A DNA stretch of 64,000 nt, taken from positions 1-64,000 of the forward strand of contig CAMDNZ010000008.1 of NCBI GenBank assembly GCA_945903445.1. The letters are read 5' to 3'. Numbering within the stretch: the first letter of the stretch is position 1; each line of letters starts with the position of its first letter. A model generated the notes under the pieces. The model searched no databases. It was given only the letters and a program-made list of their open reading frames with translations, and was not told the origin of the DNA. The position numbers were made by a program, and so were the translations under genes. This document shows positions 51,378 through 60,733 of this stretch, one piece after another. This DNA is from Bordetella parapertussis (lineage in GTDB: Bacteria > Pseudomonadota > Gammaproteobacteria > Burkholderiales > Burkholderiaceae_B).

Positions 51378-54040
51378 CCATCCCGCGTGCCACCGCGCGC
51401 CTGCAATGCCACGCGGGCTTTACCTTGGACGATGCCGCCGAGCAGGTCCCTTACCTCGCCGCTTTAGGCATCAGCCATATCTATGCGTCGCCCCTGGCCA
51501 CTGCACGCCCCGGGTCGAATCACGGCTACGACATCATCGACCACACTGCCATCAATCCGGCGCTGGGCGGCGCGAAGGCGCTAGACCGTCTGGTCGCCAC
51601 CTTGCGTGCCCATGGCATGGGATTGATTCTGGACATCGTGCCCAACCATATGGCCACCCACGCTGACAACCGGTGGTGGTGGAGTGTCTGGGCCGAGGGC
51701 GAGCATAGCGCCTACGCCCACTACTTCGACATCGACTGGCGCAGCCCCGACCCCGACTTGACCGGCAAGATCCAGGCGCCCTTTCTGGGCAAACCGTACG
51801 GCCAGGCATTGACTGACGGCGATATTCGCTTGGACTACGACAACGCACGCCATGCGTTCATCATCAAGGCGCACGACAATCCTTATCCGATCGCGGCTGG
51901 CACCTTGCCCGCTGGCGACAACCTGTCGAACTTGGAAGCCGTCCTGGCAAAACACGATCCGGCCACACCTGCCGGCCAGCGTCAACTCCATGCCTTGCTG
52001 GAAAAACAGCACTATCGCCTGGCCTGGTGGCGCTGCGCGCCCGAAGAAATCAACTGGCGACGGTTCTTCGAAGTCAGCGAACTCGTGGGCGTGCGGGTCG
52101 GCCAGGACGACGTGTTCGAGGCCGTGCATGCCTTGACGCTAGACCTCTATGCAAGGGGATTGATAGACGGCGTTCGCATCGATCACGTCGACGGCCTAGC
52201 CGATCCGATCGCTTATTGCGCCCGACTGCGCGCGGCCTTGCAGGCTCGAAGCTCCGAGCGTCCCGGCGATTTGGCGGGCGACGAAGCCTACCTGATCGTC
52301 GAAAAAATCCTGGCACAAGACGAACGTCTGGATAGCCGCTGGCACGCACACGGCACGACGGGCTATGACTTCATGAGTCAGGTCACGGCTTTGCTGCACG
52401 ACGAGTCGGCGGAATCGGCCATGACTCGGTTGTGGGAGGACGTGTCGGGCGACATCCGTACGCCCGCTCAAACCTTGTTGGACGCACGCGATCTGATGCT
52501 GTCGCGGCACTTTCCGGTCGAACGCAACGCCACTCGTGATGCCCTGCACCGTATCGCCCGCGCCACCATCGCCACGCGCGACACCAGTCGCGAGTCCATC
52601 GGGCGAGCACTGGACGCGCTGCTGCGGGTGTTTCCCGTCTATCGCACCTACGCCCATGCCGAAGGCCGGGCACCTGAAGACGCACCGCGTTTTGCCCGCA
52701 CGCTTGCCCGGGCGCATGCCGATCTGGACATGGCTGCCGGCGACGATGGACCGGTATTAGACACAGTGGCCGATTGGCTGGGTGGCGAAGCCCCCGAAGA
52801 CAGCCCGGCGCCCGAACGCGAACGCCGCTTGCACGCCATCCGACGATTCCAGCAGTTGACGCCGCCTCTGGCCGCCAAGTCTTTGGAAGACACGACGTTC
52901 TATCAATATGGTCGTCTGCTCTCGAACAACGATGTCGGCGGTGAACCCGAGTTGTTTGCCCTGAGTGCCGAGGATTTTCACGATCGCAACCTGTGGCGGG
53001 CTCGTCATCAGCCGCACACCATGCTGACCACGGCGACACACGATCACAAGCGCGGCGAGGACGTGCGCGCACGTCTGGCGGTGCTGACCGAAATCCCCGC
53101 GTTATGGCAAGACACGATTTTGCGCATTCTGGCGCGGGATGCGGCGGGTGCGACCGATGCACCTGCCGCGCGCGACCGCTACATGCTGCTGCAAACCATC
53201 GTCGGTGCCTGGCCTCAGGGCTTGGGCGCTCAGGATGCCAGCGGCTTGCGCGCTTACGCCGAACGCCTGGATCAGTGGCAAGCGAAGGCACTGCGCGAGG
53301 CCAAGTTGCATACGAGTTGGATCGCACCCCGCCCCGACTACGAAAGGGCCGCCAGCGAATATCTGTTCGCATTGATGACGCCTGGACACCCTGCGCTGGA
53401 CGAGCTGGCGGTGCTGGCACGCGAGATCGGCCCGGCCGGCGCGCTCAACGGCCTGGCGCAGACCATTCTGCGGGTGACCACCCCTGGCGTTCCAGATCTT
53501 TATCAGGGCTGCGAAAGCTGGGACATGAGCCTGGTCGATCCAGATAACCGCCGTCCCGTTGATTTCACGTGGCGGCGCAAGACACTGGACGCAAACGCAA
53601 CAGCCACTTTGCAGAACCTGCTAACCGATTGGCAGTCAGGTCGCATCAAGCTGGCGATGCTGGCGCGCGCGCTGGAAGTGAGACGCGAGCACGCGGCCGC
53701 GTTCACGCATGGCGACTATCTGCCCTTGCCCGTTCAAGGCATACGCGCCAAGCATGTCGTGGCGTTCTTGCGCCGAACCGAAGACGATGAAGTCGTGGTG
53801 ATCGTGCCACGCTGCGTGGCGTCCGGCATCGACCATGGCACGCCTGACGGTCCTGTGCCGCTGGCCAGCGCCGCGTTCTGGGGCGATACGGCGGTCGTGC
53901 TGCCCCAAACCCTGGCTGGCCGCCCCCGCCTCGATGCGCTCTCGCGCACCGACCGGCATGTGCCCGCCGACGGTGTCTTGCAGGTGGCCGCCGTGTTGGA
54001 CAGCCTACCCGTGGCAATTCTCACTCGGGCTCACGCCTAG
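51374..54040 (+). CDS. treY: Malto-oligosyltrehalose synthase
   Basis: This 888-residue GH13 enzyme isomerises the reducing-end alpha-1,4 bond of glucan to the alpha,alpha-1,1 bond. Features are YASPLATARPGSNHGYDIID, VPNHMATHADN, GVRIDHVDGLADP (nucleophile), YLIVEKIL (acid) and TTATHDHKRGEDVRARL. It acts with TreZ to make trehalose. It is the last gene of the operon and its last 36 bases overlap, tail to tail, a response regulator gene. Confidence 0.95.
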   Translation: MTIPRATARLQCHAGFTLDDAAEQVPYLAALGISHIYASPLATARPGSNHGYDIIDHTAINPALGGAKALDRLVATLRAHGMGLILDIVPNHMATHADNRWWWSVWAEGEHSAYAHYFDIDWRSPDPDLTGKIQAPFLGKPYGQALTDGDIRLDYDNARHAFIIKAHDNPYPIAAGTLPAGDNLSNLEAVLAKHDPATPAGQRQLHALLEKQHYRLAWWRCAPEEINWRRFFEVSELVGVRVGQDDVFEAVHALTLDLYARGLIDGVRIDHVDGLADPIAYCARLRAALQARSSERPGDLAGDEAYLIVEKILAQDERLDSRWHAHGTTGYDFMSQVTALLHDESAESAMTRLWEDVSGDIRTPAQTLLDARDLMLSRHFPVERNATRDALHRIARATIATRDTSRESIGRALDALLRVFPVYRTYAHAEGRAPEDAPRFARTLARAHADLDMAAGDDGPVLDTVADWLGGEAPEDSPAPERERRLHAIRRFQQLTPPLAAKSLEDTTFYQYGRLLSNNDVGGEPELFALSAEDFHDRNLWRARHQPHTMLTTATHDHKRGEDVRARLAVLTEIPALWQDTILRILARDAAGATDAPAARDRYMLLQTIVGAWPQGLGAQDASGLRAYAERLDQWQAKALREAKLHTSWIAPRPDYERAASEYLFALMTPGHPALDELAVLAREIGPAGALNGLAQTILRVTTPGVPDLYQGCESWDMSLVDPDNRRPVDFTWRRKTLDANATATLQNLLTDWQSGRIKLAMLARALEVRREHAAAFTHGDYLPLPVQGIRAKHVVAFLRRTEDDEVVVIVPRCVASGIDHGTPDGPVPLASAAFWGDTAVVLPQTLAGRPRLDALSRTDRHVPADGVLQVAAVLDSLPVAILTRAHA

Positions 54041-54421
54041 CGCCAGCGTCTGCTTGATGGCGCGGTCCAACTTGGCCAGGGTGAAGGGCTTGGTGACCAG
54101 CGCCGTTCCCCGCCCCATATTGAACTCGGCCCCGTGAAACTGGGGCGCGTGGGCGCTGACGAACAGAATAGGCAAACCGGGTTTGAAAGCACGCACTTCA
54201 CGCGCAAGCGCGGCGCCGTCCATGCCCGGCATACGAATATCCGAGATCATCAGATCGACTTTCGCACCGCCTCGCAATTGCGCCAGAGCGTCTTCGCCCG
54301 AAGCGGCGGTCAGATACAGGTAGCCCAACATATCCAGCACGCACATCAGCAATTCGCGGATGAGCGGCTCGTCGTCAACGGCCAGCACGGTCAAGCGATC
54401 GGATTTGGATTCACTACGCAT
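54005..54421 (-). CDS. Single-domain response regulator
   Basis: This 138-residue protein consists of one receiver domain: acidic pocket AVDDEPLIRE, phospho-Asp in LMISDIRMPGMDG, Ser in FVSAHAP and Lys in LVTKPFT. No output domain follows, as in CheY-like proteins. Its partner kinase is not in the window. The ATG at 54421 is preferred to a TTG two codons upstream. The end overlaps treY convergently. Confidence 0.88.
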   Translation of the reverse strand: MRSESKSDRLTVLAVDDEPLIRELLMCVLDMLGYLYLTAASGEDALAQLRGGAKVDLMISDIRMPGMDGAALAREVRAFKPGLPILFVSAHAPQFHGAEFNMGRGTALVTKPFTLAKLDRAIKQTLALGVSPSENCHG

Positions 54422-54542
54422 GGGCAAAGGTATTGGTGCTGCAAAGCCGCTATCTTAGCGTGCCTGTTGATGACAATCGATTACAGAACCTGCGAGATTG
54501 AGGATTAAAAACAACCTCTTATCGAAAACAAATCCACCCATA

Positions 54543-54571
54543 TTGATAGCTTGCTAATTAATAGCTATAAT
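54543..54571 (+). promoter_or_regulatory. Promoter and operator of marR, giving a probable leaderless mRNA
   Basis: TTGATA (54543-54548), a 17-base spacer and TATAAT (54566-54571) form a near-ideal sigma-70 promoter. The marR ATG is at 54579, only seven bases after the -10, at the expected transcription start. An inverted repeat ATAGCT/AGCTAT (54546-54551 and 54563-54568) covers both promoter boxes, so MarR autorepression is likely. No Shine-Dalgarno is present. Confidence 0.75.
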
Positions 54572-54578
54572 ATTATTT

Positions 54579-55052
54579 ATGTCTACTTCTTCCCTGACCG
54601 CTGCCGACCTTGCTCGCGCCACTGCCGAGCTGCTGCTGGTGGGCCGCGCCTATCGCGCCCATGCCGATCATGCGCTATCCGACCTCGGGCTATCGCAGGC
54701 TTCGGCCTGGCCCATTGTGATGATCGGCCGTTTAGGCGAAGGCGTGCGACAAGTCATGCTGGCCGACGCCTTGGGCATCGAAGGCCCCACCCTGGTGCGA
54801 TCGCTGGACCATCTGGCGGCCAACGGCCTGATCGTCCGGCGCGAAGACGCCTCCGATCGACGTGCCAAAACGCTGCATCTTACCCCTGAGGGCCGGGCAT
54901 TACGCGCTCAAGTCGAAACGCTACTGCTGGACGTGCGGGCACGCGTATTCGAAGGCATCCCCGCCGAAGACGTACACGCCATGCTGCGCGTATTCGATCG
55001 GCTGACGAGCACGCTGGGGCGCAAAGGCAACGGCGGATCGGCCTCATCATGA
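54579..55052 (+). CDS. MarR family transcriptional regulator
   Basis: This 157-residue repressor has the MarR winged helix: LSQASAWPIVMIGRLGEGVRQ, recognition helix IEGPTLVRSLDHLAANGL and wing VRREDASDRRAKTLHLT. It likely represses the efflux operon that follows and itself, through the palindrome over the promoter. Its ligand is probably an aromatic or phenolic acid, judged from the pump type. Its stop overlaps the FUSC gene (ATGA). Confidence 0.92.
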   Translation: MSTSSLTAADLARATAELLLVGRAYRAHADHALSDLGLSQASAWPIVMIGRLGEGVRQVMLADALGIEGPTLVRSLDHLAANGLIVRREDASDRRAKTLHLTPEGRALRAQVETLLLDVRARVFEGIPAEDVHAMLRVFDRLTSTLGRKGNGGSASS

Positions 55053-57184
55053 TCCGTCCCACTGGCGACGAACTATTGTTCTCCGTCAAATCCTATCTCG
55101 GGGCCATGTTGGCCCTTTATCTTTCCTATCGCATCGGACTGAGCCGCCCGTTCTGGGCCCTGACGACCGCCTACATCGTGTCGCAACCGTGGTCGGGGGC
55201 CGTTCGCTCAAAGGCCGTCTATCGTTTGCTGGGTACGTTATCAGGATCTGCCGTCTGTGTGTTCCTGGTGCCTCGACTGGCCAATGCACCGGTGCTGCTG
55301 ACCCTGGCGATGATGGGCTGGATCGGGCTGTGCGTCTACGTTTCAGTACTGGATCGCACCCCGCGCTCGTATATGTTCATGCTGGCCGGCATTACGGCCG
55401 CCATGGTGGCATTCCCTTCCGTATCGACACCGGAAACGGTGTTCGATACCGCCTTGGCGCGAGTCGAAGAGATCAGCCTGGGCATTGTCTGCGCGACTCT
55501 CGTACATAGCGTGATTTTTCCACGCGGCATCGGCACACTTGTGACCTCGGGCCTGGATCGCGCCATGCGCGATGCCAGACGCTGGATTCGAGATGTGCTG
55601 GGCGGCGCGTCTGTGCCCGAACGACGACGCGAACAACTGGCTCTGGCCGGTGACATCACTCAATTGCGACTGCTGTCTACCCATGTGCCCTACGACACCA
55701 GCAACTTACGCTTTGCGGCGGGCGCGGTTCACACCCTGCAAGACGCCCTGGCGGCCATGACGCCAGTCATCGCCGCCGTCGAAGACCGCCTGCAAGCGCT
55801 GGCCGCGCAAGACATCGCCTTGCCGCCGGCCTGGACCCAGGTGTTGAGCACAGTCGACGACTGGATGAATCCCGAGCTTGGCGATGCGCAAAGCCCCTCT
55901 GCGGTACAACGTGCTGCCTCGATTCACGCCGACATCGATAACGCCCTGCCCGCCTTGCATCGCGCGACGTCATGGCGTGACGCCTTGTTCACCAGTCTGG
56001 CCGTCCGACTGCACGAGCTGGTCGACCTTCACGCCCGGGCACTCACCCTGCGCACGGCGATCGACTCGGGCTTGCAGGGCAACATGCGCACGATGACCGC
56101 GCATACGCCGCACCATGGCCCGCTGGCCACGGCAACCCGCCAAGCCTACGCCCAGGCGCTGCACCACGACCACGGCGTGGCGCTGCTTTCCGCTGCGGCG
56201 GCAGCGGGTGCAGTCGGTCTGGTCAGCGCGTTCTGGATCGCCACTGCGTGGCCCCAAGGCGCGGTGGCCGTGCTGATGGCCGCCATTTTCAGCAGCTTCT
56301 TCGCCGCACAGGACAACCCCGTGCCTGGCATCATGGTGTTCCTGCGATTCACGATCTACTCGATGCCGCTGTCGGCGCTCTATCTGCTGGGCATCATGCC
56401 GGCAGTCCATCATTTCGAGACGCTGGCCCTCGCAATCCTGCCGGTCGCGCTGATCCTGGGCGTGGTCATCGCCCGCCCCACCACCATGGGCCAGGGCATG
56501 GCGCTGTTCTTCGGTTTTGCCGGCACCCTGGCTTTGCACGATACGCAAACGGCCGATCTGGTGACGTTTCTGGACACCTATAGCGCGCAGATCGTCGGCG
56601 TCGCCGTGGCTGGTATCGTTGCCACCTTGTTTCGGAAGATGAGCGCGACCACCAGCGCCCGTCGAATTCAGGCGAGCAGCTGGCGCGAGCTGGCCCAATT
56701 GGCCACGGCACGACGCGCGCCCAACGCCTATCTGTTCAATGCACGCCGGCTCGATCGAGTCGGCCTGCTGCAAGCGAAGCTGGGTGCAGCGGACGCGTCG
56801 GGCGAAGTCGCGGCGGCGGCGCTACTGGACTTGCGTATCGGCCGCGATATGGTCGATCTGCTCAGCAGCCGCGACACCCTGCCCGGCGCGCGGGTCGCCT
56901 TGCGCGACGTGCTGGCCGATCTGGCTCGTTTGGCGCGTCATCGCGCCCGGCATCCCGACTTGCCGCTACCCGCCTGGCCAGGCGGCGGCGATACGCCCTC
57001 GCCGCTCTTGGCGCGCATCGATACGGCCCTGGCCCAGGTGCTGGCCGAACCGGCCAATGCCCAGGTGCAGCGCCGCGCCGTCGTGGCCCTGGTGGGTTTG
57101 CGCCGAGCGCTATTCGGCACCGCGTTCGGCTATGTCGCAGCCGACCCTGCCGCAACGGCCAAATCCGAGGAGCCCCAGGCGTGA
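55049..57184 (+). CDS. FUSC family (AaeB/fusaric acid resistance) efflux transporter
   Basis: This 711-residue inner-membrane protein has two blocks of membrane helices (about residues 15-160 and 375-525), each followed by a soluble helical domain, as in AaeB and fusaric acid resistance proteins. SRPFWALTTAYIVSQPWSGA is a family signature. It would export aromatic carboxylic acids with the adaptor and outer-membrane proteins encoded next. It overlaps both marR and the DUF1656 gene. Confidence 0.92.
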   Translation: MIRPTGDELLFSVKSYLGAMLALYLSYRIGLSRPFWALTTAYIVSQPWSGAVRSKAVYRLLGTLSGSAVCVFLVPRLANAPVLLTLAMMGWIGLCVYVSVLDRTPRSYMFMLAGITAAMVAFPSVSTPETVFDTALARVEEISLGIVCATLVHSVIFPRGIGTLVTSGLDRAMRDARRWIRDVLGGASVPERRREQLALAGDITQLRLLSTHVPYDTSNLRFAAGAVHTLQDALAAMTPVIAAVEDRLQALAAQDIALPPAWTQVLSTVDDWMNPELGDAQSPSAVQRAASIHADIDNALPALHRATSWRDALFTSLAVRLHELVDLHARALTLRTAIDSGLQGNMRTMTAHTPHHGPLATATRQAYAQALHHDHGVALLSAAAAAGAVGLVSAFWIATAWPQGAVAVLMAAIFSSFFAAQDNPVPGIMVFLRFTIYSMPLSALYLLGIMPAVHHFETLALAILPVALILGVVIARPTTMGQGMALFFGFAGTLALHDTQTADLVTFLDTYSAQIVGVAVAGIVATLFRKMSATTSARRIQASSWRELAQLATARRAPNAYLFNARRLDRVGLLQAKLGAADASGEVAAAALLDLRIGRDMVDLLSSRDTLPGARVALRDVLADLARLARHRARHPDLPLPAWPGGGDTPSPLLARIDTALAQVLAEPANAQVQRRAVVALVGLRRALFGTAFGYVAADPAATAKSEEPQA

Positions 57185-57390
57185 TCGGTGAATTCAATCT
57201 GTATGGCGTCTATTTTCCCTGGCTGCTGGTGCTGGCTGTGATCGGGGTCGGCGTGTCGTGGGGCGCACGCAAGCTGCTCGCCGGGGTCGGTGCCTACCGC
57301 TACATCTGGCATCCCGCCTTGTTCGACCTTGCCTTGTTCGTTCTGATCCTGTTTGGCTTGCAGACGCTGGCAAGCCATGTGTTGATGTGA
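57181..57390 (+). CDS. DUF1656 small membrane protein of the FUSC efflux operon
   Basis: This 69-residue protein has two membrane helices and a GEFNLYGVYFPWLL start typical of DUF1656 (AaeX-like). These proteins are found with FUSC pumps and HlyD adaptors; their precise role is unknown. The GTG start at 57181 overlaps the transporter stop. Confidence 0.9.
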   Translation: MIGEFNLYGVYFPWLLVLAVIGVGVSWGARKLLAGVGAYRYIWHPALFDLALFVLILFGLQTLASHVLM

Positions 57391-57395
57391 AGACT

Positions 57396-58331
57396 ATGAT
57401 AAAACGTCCCACCTTATCTCTGCGCCATGTGGCGCGTATCGCTATTACTTTACTGGCGGTCATCGGCGCGCTCTGGGCGGCCGAGCGGCTCTGGTACCAC
57501 TACGAAGACGCGCCATGGACGCGTGACGGACGAGTGAAAGCCAACATCGTGCAAATCGCAGCCGACGTCTCGGGTCTGGTGCTGAACGTGCAGGTGACCG
57601 ACAACGCCTTGGTGCATCGCGGCGACCCGTTGTTCGACATCGATCCACAGCGTTTCGAACTGGCACGCGAACAGGCACGCACGACGGTATTGGCCGCCGA
57701 TGTCGATCGCGCACAAGCGGCGCGCGAGGTCAAACGCAACGCATCGCTGACCGATCTGGTAGCCACCGAAACCCGCGAACTCGCACAAACCAAGCTGGCG
57801 CAAGCCCAAGCGCGCCTGGCGCAAGCGCGCGTCGCCCTGAACGTGGCCGAACTGAACCTCGCGCGCAGCCATATTTTGGCACCGGCCGATGGCCGCATCA
57901 CCAACCTCGAGCTGCGCACTGGCGCTTACGCTACGGCCGGTCATCCGCTGATGGCTCTGGTCGAAACCGGAACATTTTATGTCGAAGGCTACTTCGAGGA
58001 AACCAAACTGCATGCGATTCACGTGGGCGACGCGGTAGACATCACCCCCATGGGTGCGCCTCGCAGCCTGACTGGCCGCGTGCAAAGCATCGCCTCCGGG
58101 ATCACCGACCGCGATCGCAGTACGGGCGCCAATCTGCTGCCCAACGTGAACCCCACGTTCAACTGGGTTCGACTCGCTCAACGCATTCCCGTGCGTGTCG
58201 ACATCGTCGATGTGCCCGAGAGCGTGCGCCTAGTGGCTGGCCAGACGGCCACCGTGGCGGTGCGGTCCGGCACCGCCGATACCGTGCCCGTCGAAAAAGG
58301 GATCTCGGACGCCACCAGGAGTGCATCGTGA
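57396..58331 (+). CDS. HlyD-type periplasmic adaptor protein (AaeA/EmrA group)
   Basis: This 311-residue membrane-fusion protein has an N-terminal anchor (about residues 15-32), the barrel-sandwich start DGRVKANIVQIAADVSGLV, a coiled-coil hairpin rich in Ala and Gln (about 90-150) and LARSHILAPADGRITNLELRTG in the lipoyl half. It bridges the FUSC pump and the outer-membrane channel. The ATG at 57396 follows the DUF1656 stop by five bases. Confidence 0.93.
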   Translation: MIKRPTLSLRHVARIAITLLAVIGALWAAERLWYHYEDAPWTRDGRVKANIVQIAADVSGLVLNVQVTDNALVHRGDPLFDIDPQRFELAREQARTTVLAADVDRAQAAREVKRNASLTDLVATETRELAQTKLAQAQARLAQARVALNVAELNLARSHILAPADGRITNLELRTGAYATAGHPLMALVETGTFYVEGYFEETKLHAIHVGDAVDITPMGAPRSLTGRVQSIASGITDRDRSTGANLLPNVNPTFNWVRLAQRIPVRVDIVDVPESVRLVAGQTATVAVRSGTADTVPVEKGISDATRSAS

Positions 58332-59770
58332 AACGTCGCCCGGTTCGATCGACGGCGACGGCCCTCGCCTTGCTTGGCGTGACAGTCGTGATGGGCTGCA
58401 CGACTGTCGGTCCCGATTACGCATTGTCGGACGATGCCGTTGCACGCACGCCCGCCGCCTCTGCCCCGTTCATCGGCGCCAGCGACCAGCCTTCGATCAG
58501 TGCCCGTCCCCTGCCTGCGCATTGGTGGCGATTATTCGAGACACCGGCGCTGGACGCGCTGATCGAGGCGGCGCTGACGCACAACGCCGATCTGCGCGTG
58601 GCGCAAGCCAATCTCGAACGGGCGCAGGCACAGTTGCAGGATGCTCGCGCACAAGCGCGACCCACCGTGGCACTCAATGGCGATCCCACCTACGGCCATA
58701 CGTCGGGCGTGCAAGCCGCGCAGCCCGAGCACCGCCCACCGGACGGGTTTTCCTATTCTGCGGGCGCCACGGTTTCTTATGCCGTCGATCTGTTCGGCCA
58801 GATCCGGCGCGCCGAAGAAGCCGCCACGGGCGAGGCGCAAGCCGCCCGAGCGGCGGTCGATGCCGCACGCGTGACCGTCGCTGCCGAAACGACGCGAGCC
58901 TATGTGGATGCATGTGGCGCAGGCATGCAGTTGGCCCAGGCCCAACATGCGGTCGAAGTACAGGGCGAATCGCTATCGGTGACTCGGCGCCTGCTGAATG
59001 CCGGTCGCGGTACCCCTTTGGATGTCACTCGCGCGCAAGCCCAATGGCAGCAGTTGAAAGCCGCACGCCCACCGCTAAAAGCGCAGCGGCGCATTGCGCT
59101 TTATCGCTTGGCGACCCTCACGGGCCAAACGCCCAGCGCCTTTCCACCGGTCTTGGCCGAGTGCGACACCTTGCCTCGTATGGCCCAGGCCATACCGGTA
59201 GGCGATGGCGCGGCCTTGCTGGCCCGACGGCCCGACATCCGTCAGGCCGAACGCCAATTGGCGGCGGCAACGGCTCGTATCGGCGTGGCGACGGACGATC
59301 TGTACCCCAAGATTACGCTCGGACTATCGGGGGCATCGGCCGGTCCAGCCACTCGTCTGGGCGAACCCGGCACCTTCAGCTGGAACCTGGGACCGCTGAT
59401 CTCCTGGACTTTGCCCAATACTGTAGCGGCTCGCGCGCGCATCGCTCAGGCCGAGGCATCGACAAAAGCGCAGGCGGCGCATTTCGATAGCGTGGTGCTC
59501 ACGGCCTTACGCGAAACCGAATCGGCGCTGACGCAATATGCGCGTCAGCAGGATCGCGATGCCGACCTGGCGCAAGCCCGCGATGCCAGCGCACAGGCCG
59601 CCGAGCAAGCGCGTCGTTTGTTCGAACACGGCAAAACCGACTATTTGATCGTGTTGGATGCCGAACGGACGCTGGCACAAAACGACAGCGCCTGGGCGGC
59701 TTCGCGCGCCGCATTGGTCGATCGGCAGATCGCCATTTTCATGGCCTTGGGCGGCGGTTGGGCGCCCTAG
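58328..59770 (+). CDS. Outer-membrane efflux lipoprotein, NodT/TolC family
   Basis: This 480-residue outer-membrane channel component has a lipoprotein signal peptide (lipobox VVMGC, Cys about residue 24), the GPDY sequence typical of NodT, and two repeats of the TolC-type helical hairpin (DLRVAQANLERAQAQ and later DLAQARDASAQAAEQARRLFEHGKTDYL). The GTG start overlaps the adaptor stop. It completes a tripartite FUSC pump. Confidence 0.93.
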   Translation: MKRRPVRSTATALALLGVTVVMGCTTVGPDYALSDDAVARTPAASAPFIGASDQPSISARPLPAHWWRLFETPALDALIEAALTHNADLRVAQANLERAQAQLQDARAQARPTVALNGDPTYGHTSGVQAAQPEHRPPDGFSYSAGATVSYAVDLFGQIRRAEEAATGEAQAARAAVDAARVTVAAETTRAYVDACGAGMQLAQAQHAVEVQGESLSVTRRLLNAGRGTPLDVTRAQAQWQQLKAARPPLKAQRRIALYRLATLTGQTPSAFPPVLAECDTLPRMAQAIPVGDGAALLARRPDIRQAERQLAAATARIGVATDDLYPKITLGLSGASAGPATRLGEPGTFSWNLGPLISWTLPNTVAARARIAQAEASTKAQAAHFDSVVLTALRETESALTQYARQQDRDADLAQARDASAQAAEQARRLFEHGKTDYLIVLDAERTLAQNDSAWAASRAALVDRQIAIFMALGGGWAP

Positions 59771-59781
59771 CGCTGACTGCT

Positions 59782-59829
59782 CCGAGCGCGCTCGGTTCAA
59801 GGGGCTACCCTATCGATATCGCTATCGAT
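59782..59829. repeat. Two short hairpins after the efflux operon
   Basis: CCGAGCGCGCTCGG (59782-59795) and ATCGATA-TCGC-TATCGAT (59812-59829) are perfect dyads between the efflux operon and the convergent glutathione S-transferase. Neither has a T-run. They may act as rho-independent-like structures or mRNA ends, but evidence is limited to the symmetry. Confidence 0.4.
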
Positions 59830-59880
59830 GGGAATACGTCAGGACGGCGCGCTTGCGCAGTTCATCGATCTGCTGGCCGG

Positions 59881-60492
59881 TCAAGCACCCGATTGATCGA
59901 TTGCCCGACGATAAGCCGGCCGCGCCTCGATGCGTTGCACATAGGCGTGCAAATTGGCAAACACCTCGGGAGACGTTTTGGCCATCAAATGCTGAATCGG
60001 AAACGACAGCTGGATATCGGCCCCCGTCAGGCTATTGCCGACAAAATATTCACGTCCCGCCAGCGCATCGTTCAGATAGCCAAAGTGCGTCAGAATCTCG
60101 CTTTGGATACGGGGCTGCAAAGGCGTGCCCGCTTCCCCCAGACGGCCTGTATAGAGCTTCAGCATCAGCGGCAACATGGCCGAGCCTTCGGCGTAATGCA
60201 GAAAATGCACATAGGCAGGGTAATCAGCGCTGCTCGGGCTTGGCGCAAATTTTCCGGCACCGTAGCGTTCGATCAAGTACTGCACGATAGCGCCGGACTC
60301 CGATAACACGATGTCGCCGTCACGCATGATGGGGGCCTTGCCCAGCGGATGAATCGCTTTCAAGGTGTCGGGCGCCAAGCCCGTTTCGGGATCGCGCTGA
60401 TACGCAATCACCTCATAAGGTGTGCCCAACTCCTCCAGCAGCCAGGTGATCCGGCGCGAACGTGATTTATTCAAATGGTGAATTTCAATCAT
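59881..60492 (-). CDS. Glutathione S-transferase family protein
   Basis: This 203-residue protein has a thioredoxin-like N-terminal domain (IEIHHLNKSRSRRITWLLEEL, with KAPIMRDGDIVLSESGAIV providing the cis-Pro and glutathione-binding Glu-Ser) and a helical C-terminal domain (LTGADIQLSFPIQH as the conserved Asp capping box). It likely conjugates or reduces electrophiles with glutathione. It is monocistronic, convergent with the efflux operon. Confidence 0.92.
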   Translation of the reverse strand: MIEIHHLNKSRSRRITWLLEELGTPYEVIAYQRDPETGLAPDTLKAIHPLGKAPIMRDGDIVLSESGAIVQYLIERYGAGKFAPSPSSADYPAYVHFLHYAEGSAMLPLMLKLYTGRLGEAGTPLQPRIQSEILTHFGYLNDALAGREYFVGNSLTGADIQLSFPIQHLMAKTSPEVFANLHAYVQRIEARPAYRRAIDQSGA

Positions 60493-60733
60493 CGATGAAT
60501 TCCTTTTGAGGTCGGCATTAAAAGACCATCGTAGCGGTGCCTCGCCTGCCGTATCCGAACGAGGCCCCCGAACCTTGTAACAAAACCATAGAGTGGGGAC
60601 TGAGGGGCATATTTCTCCTTATTTCGGCGTGAGGGTGGTCTCACGACACAGGACTACACAAGGCGAAACTTGCCGGGCGATGGCTCGCCTTGTCATCATT
60701 GGCGCTCTACTGGACAACAAGCAAAGGAGTGAT

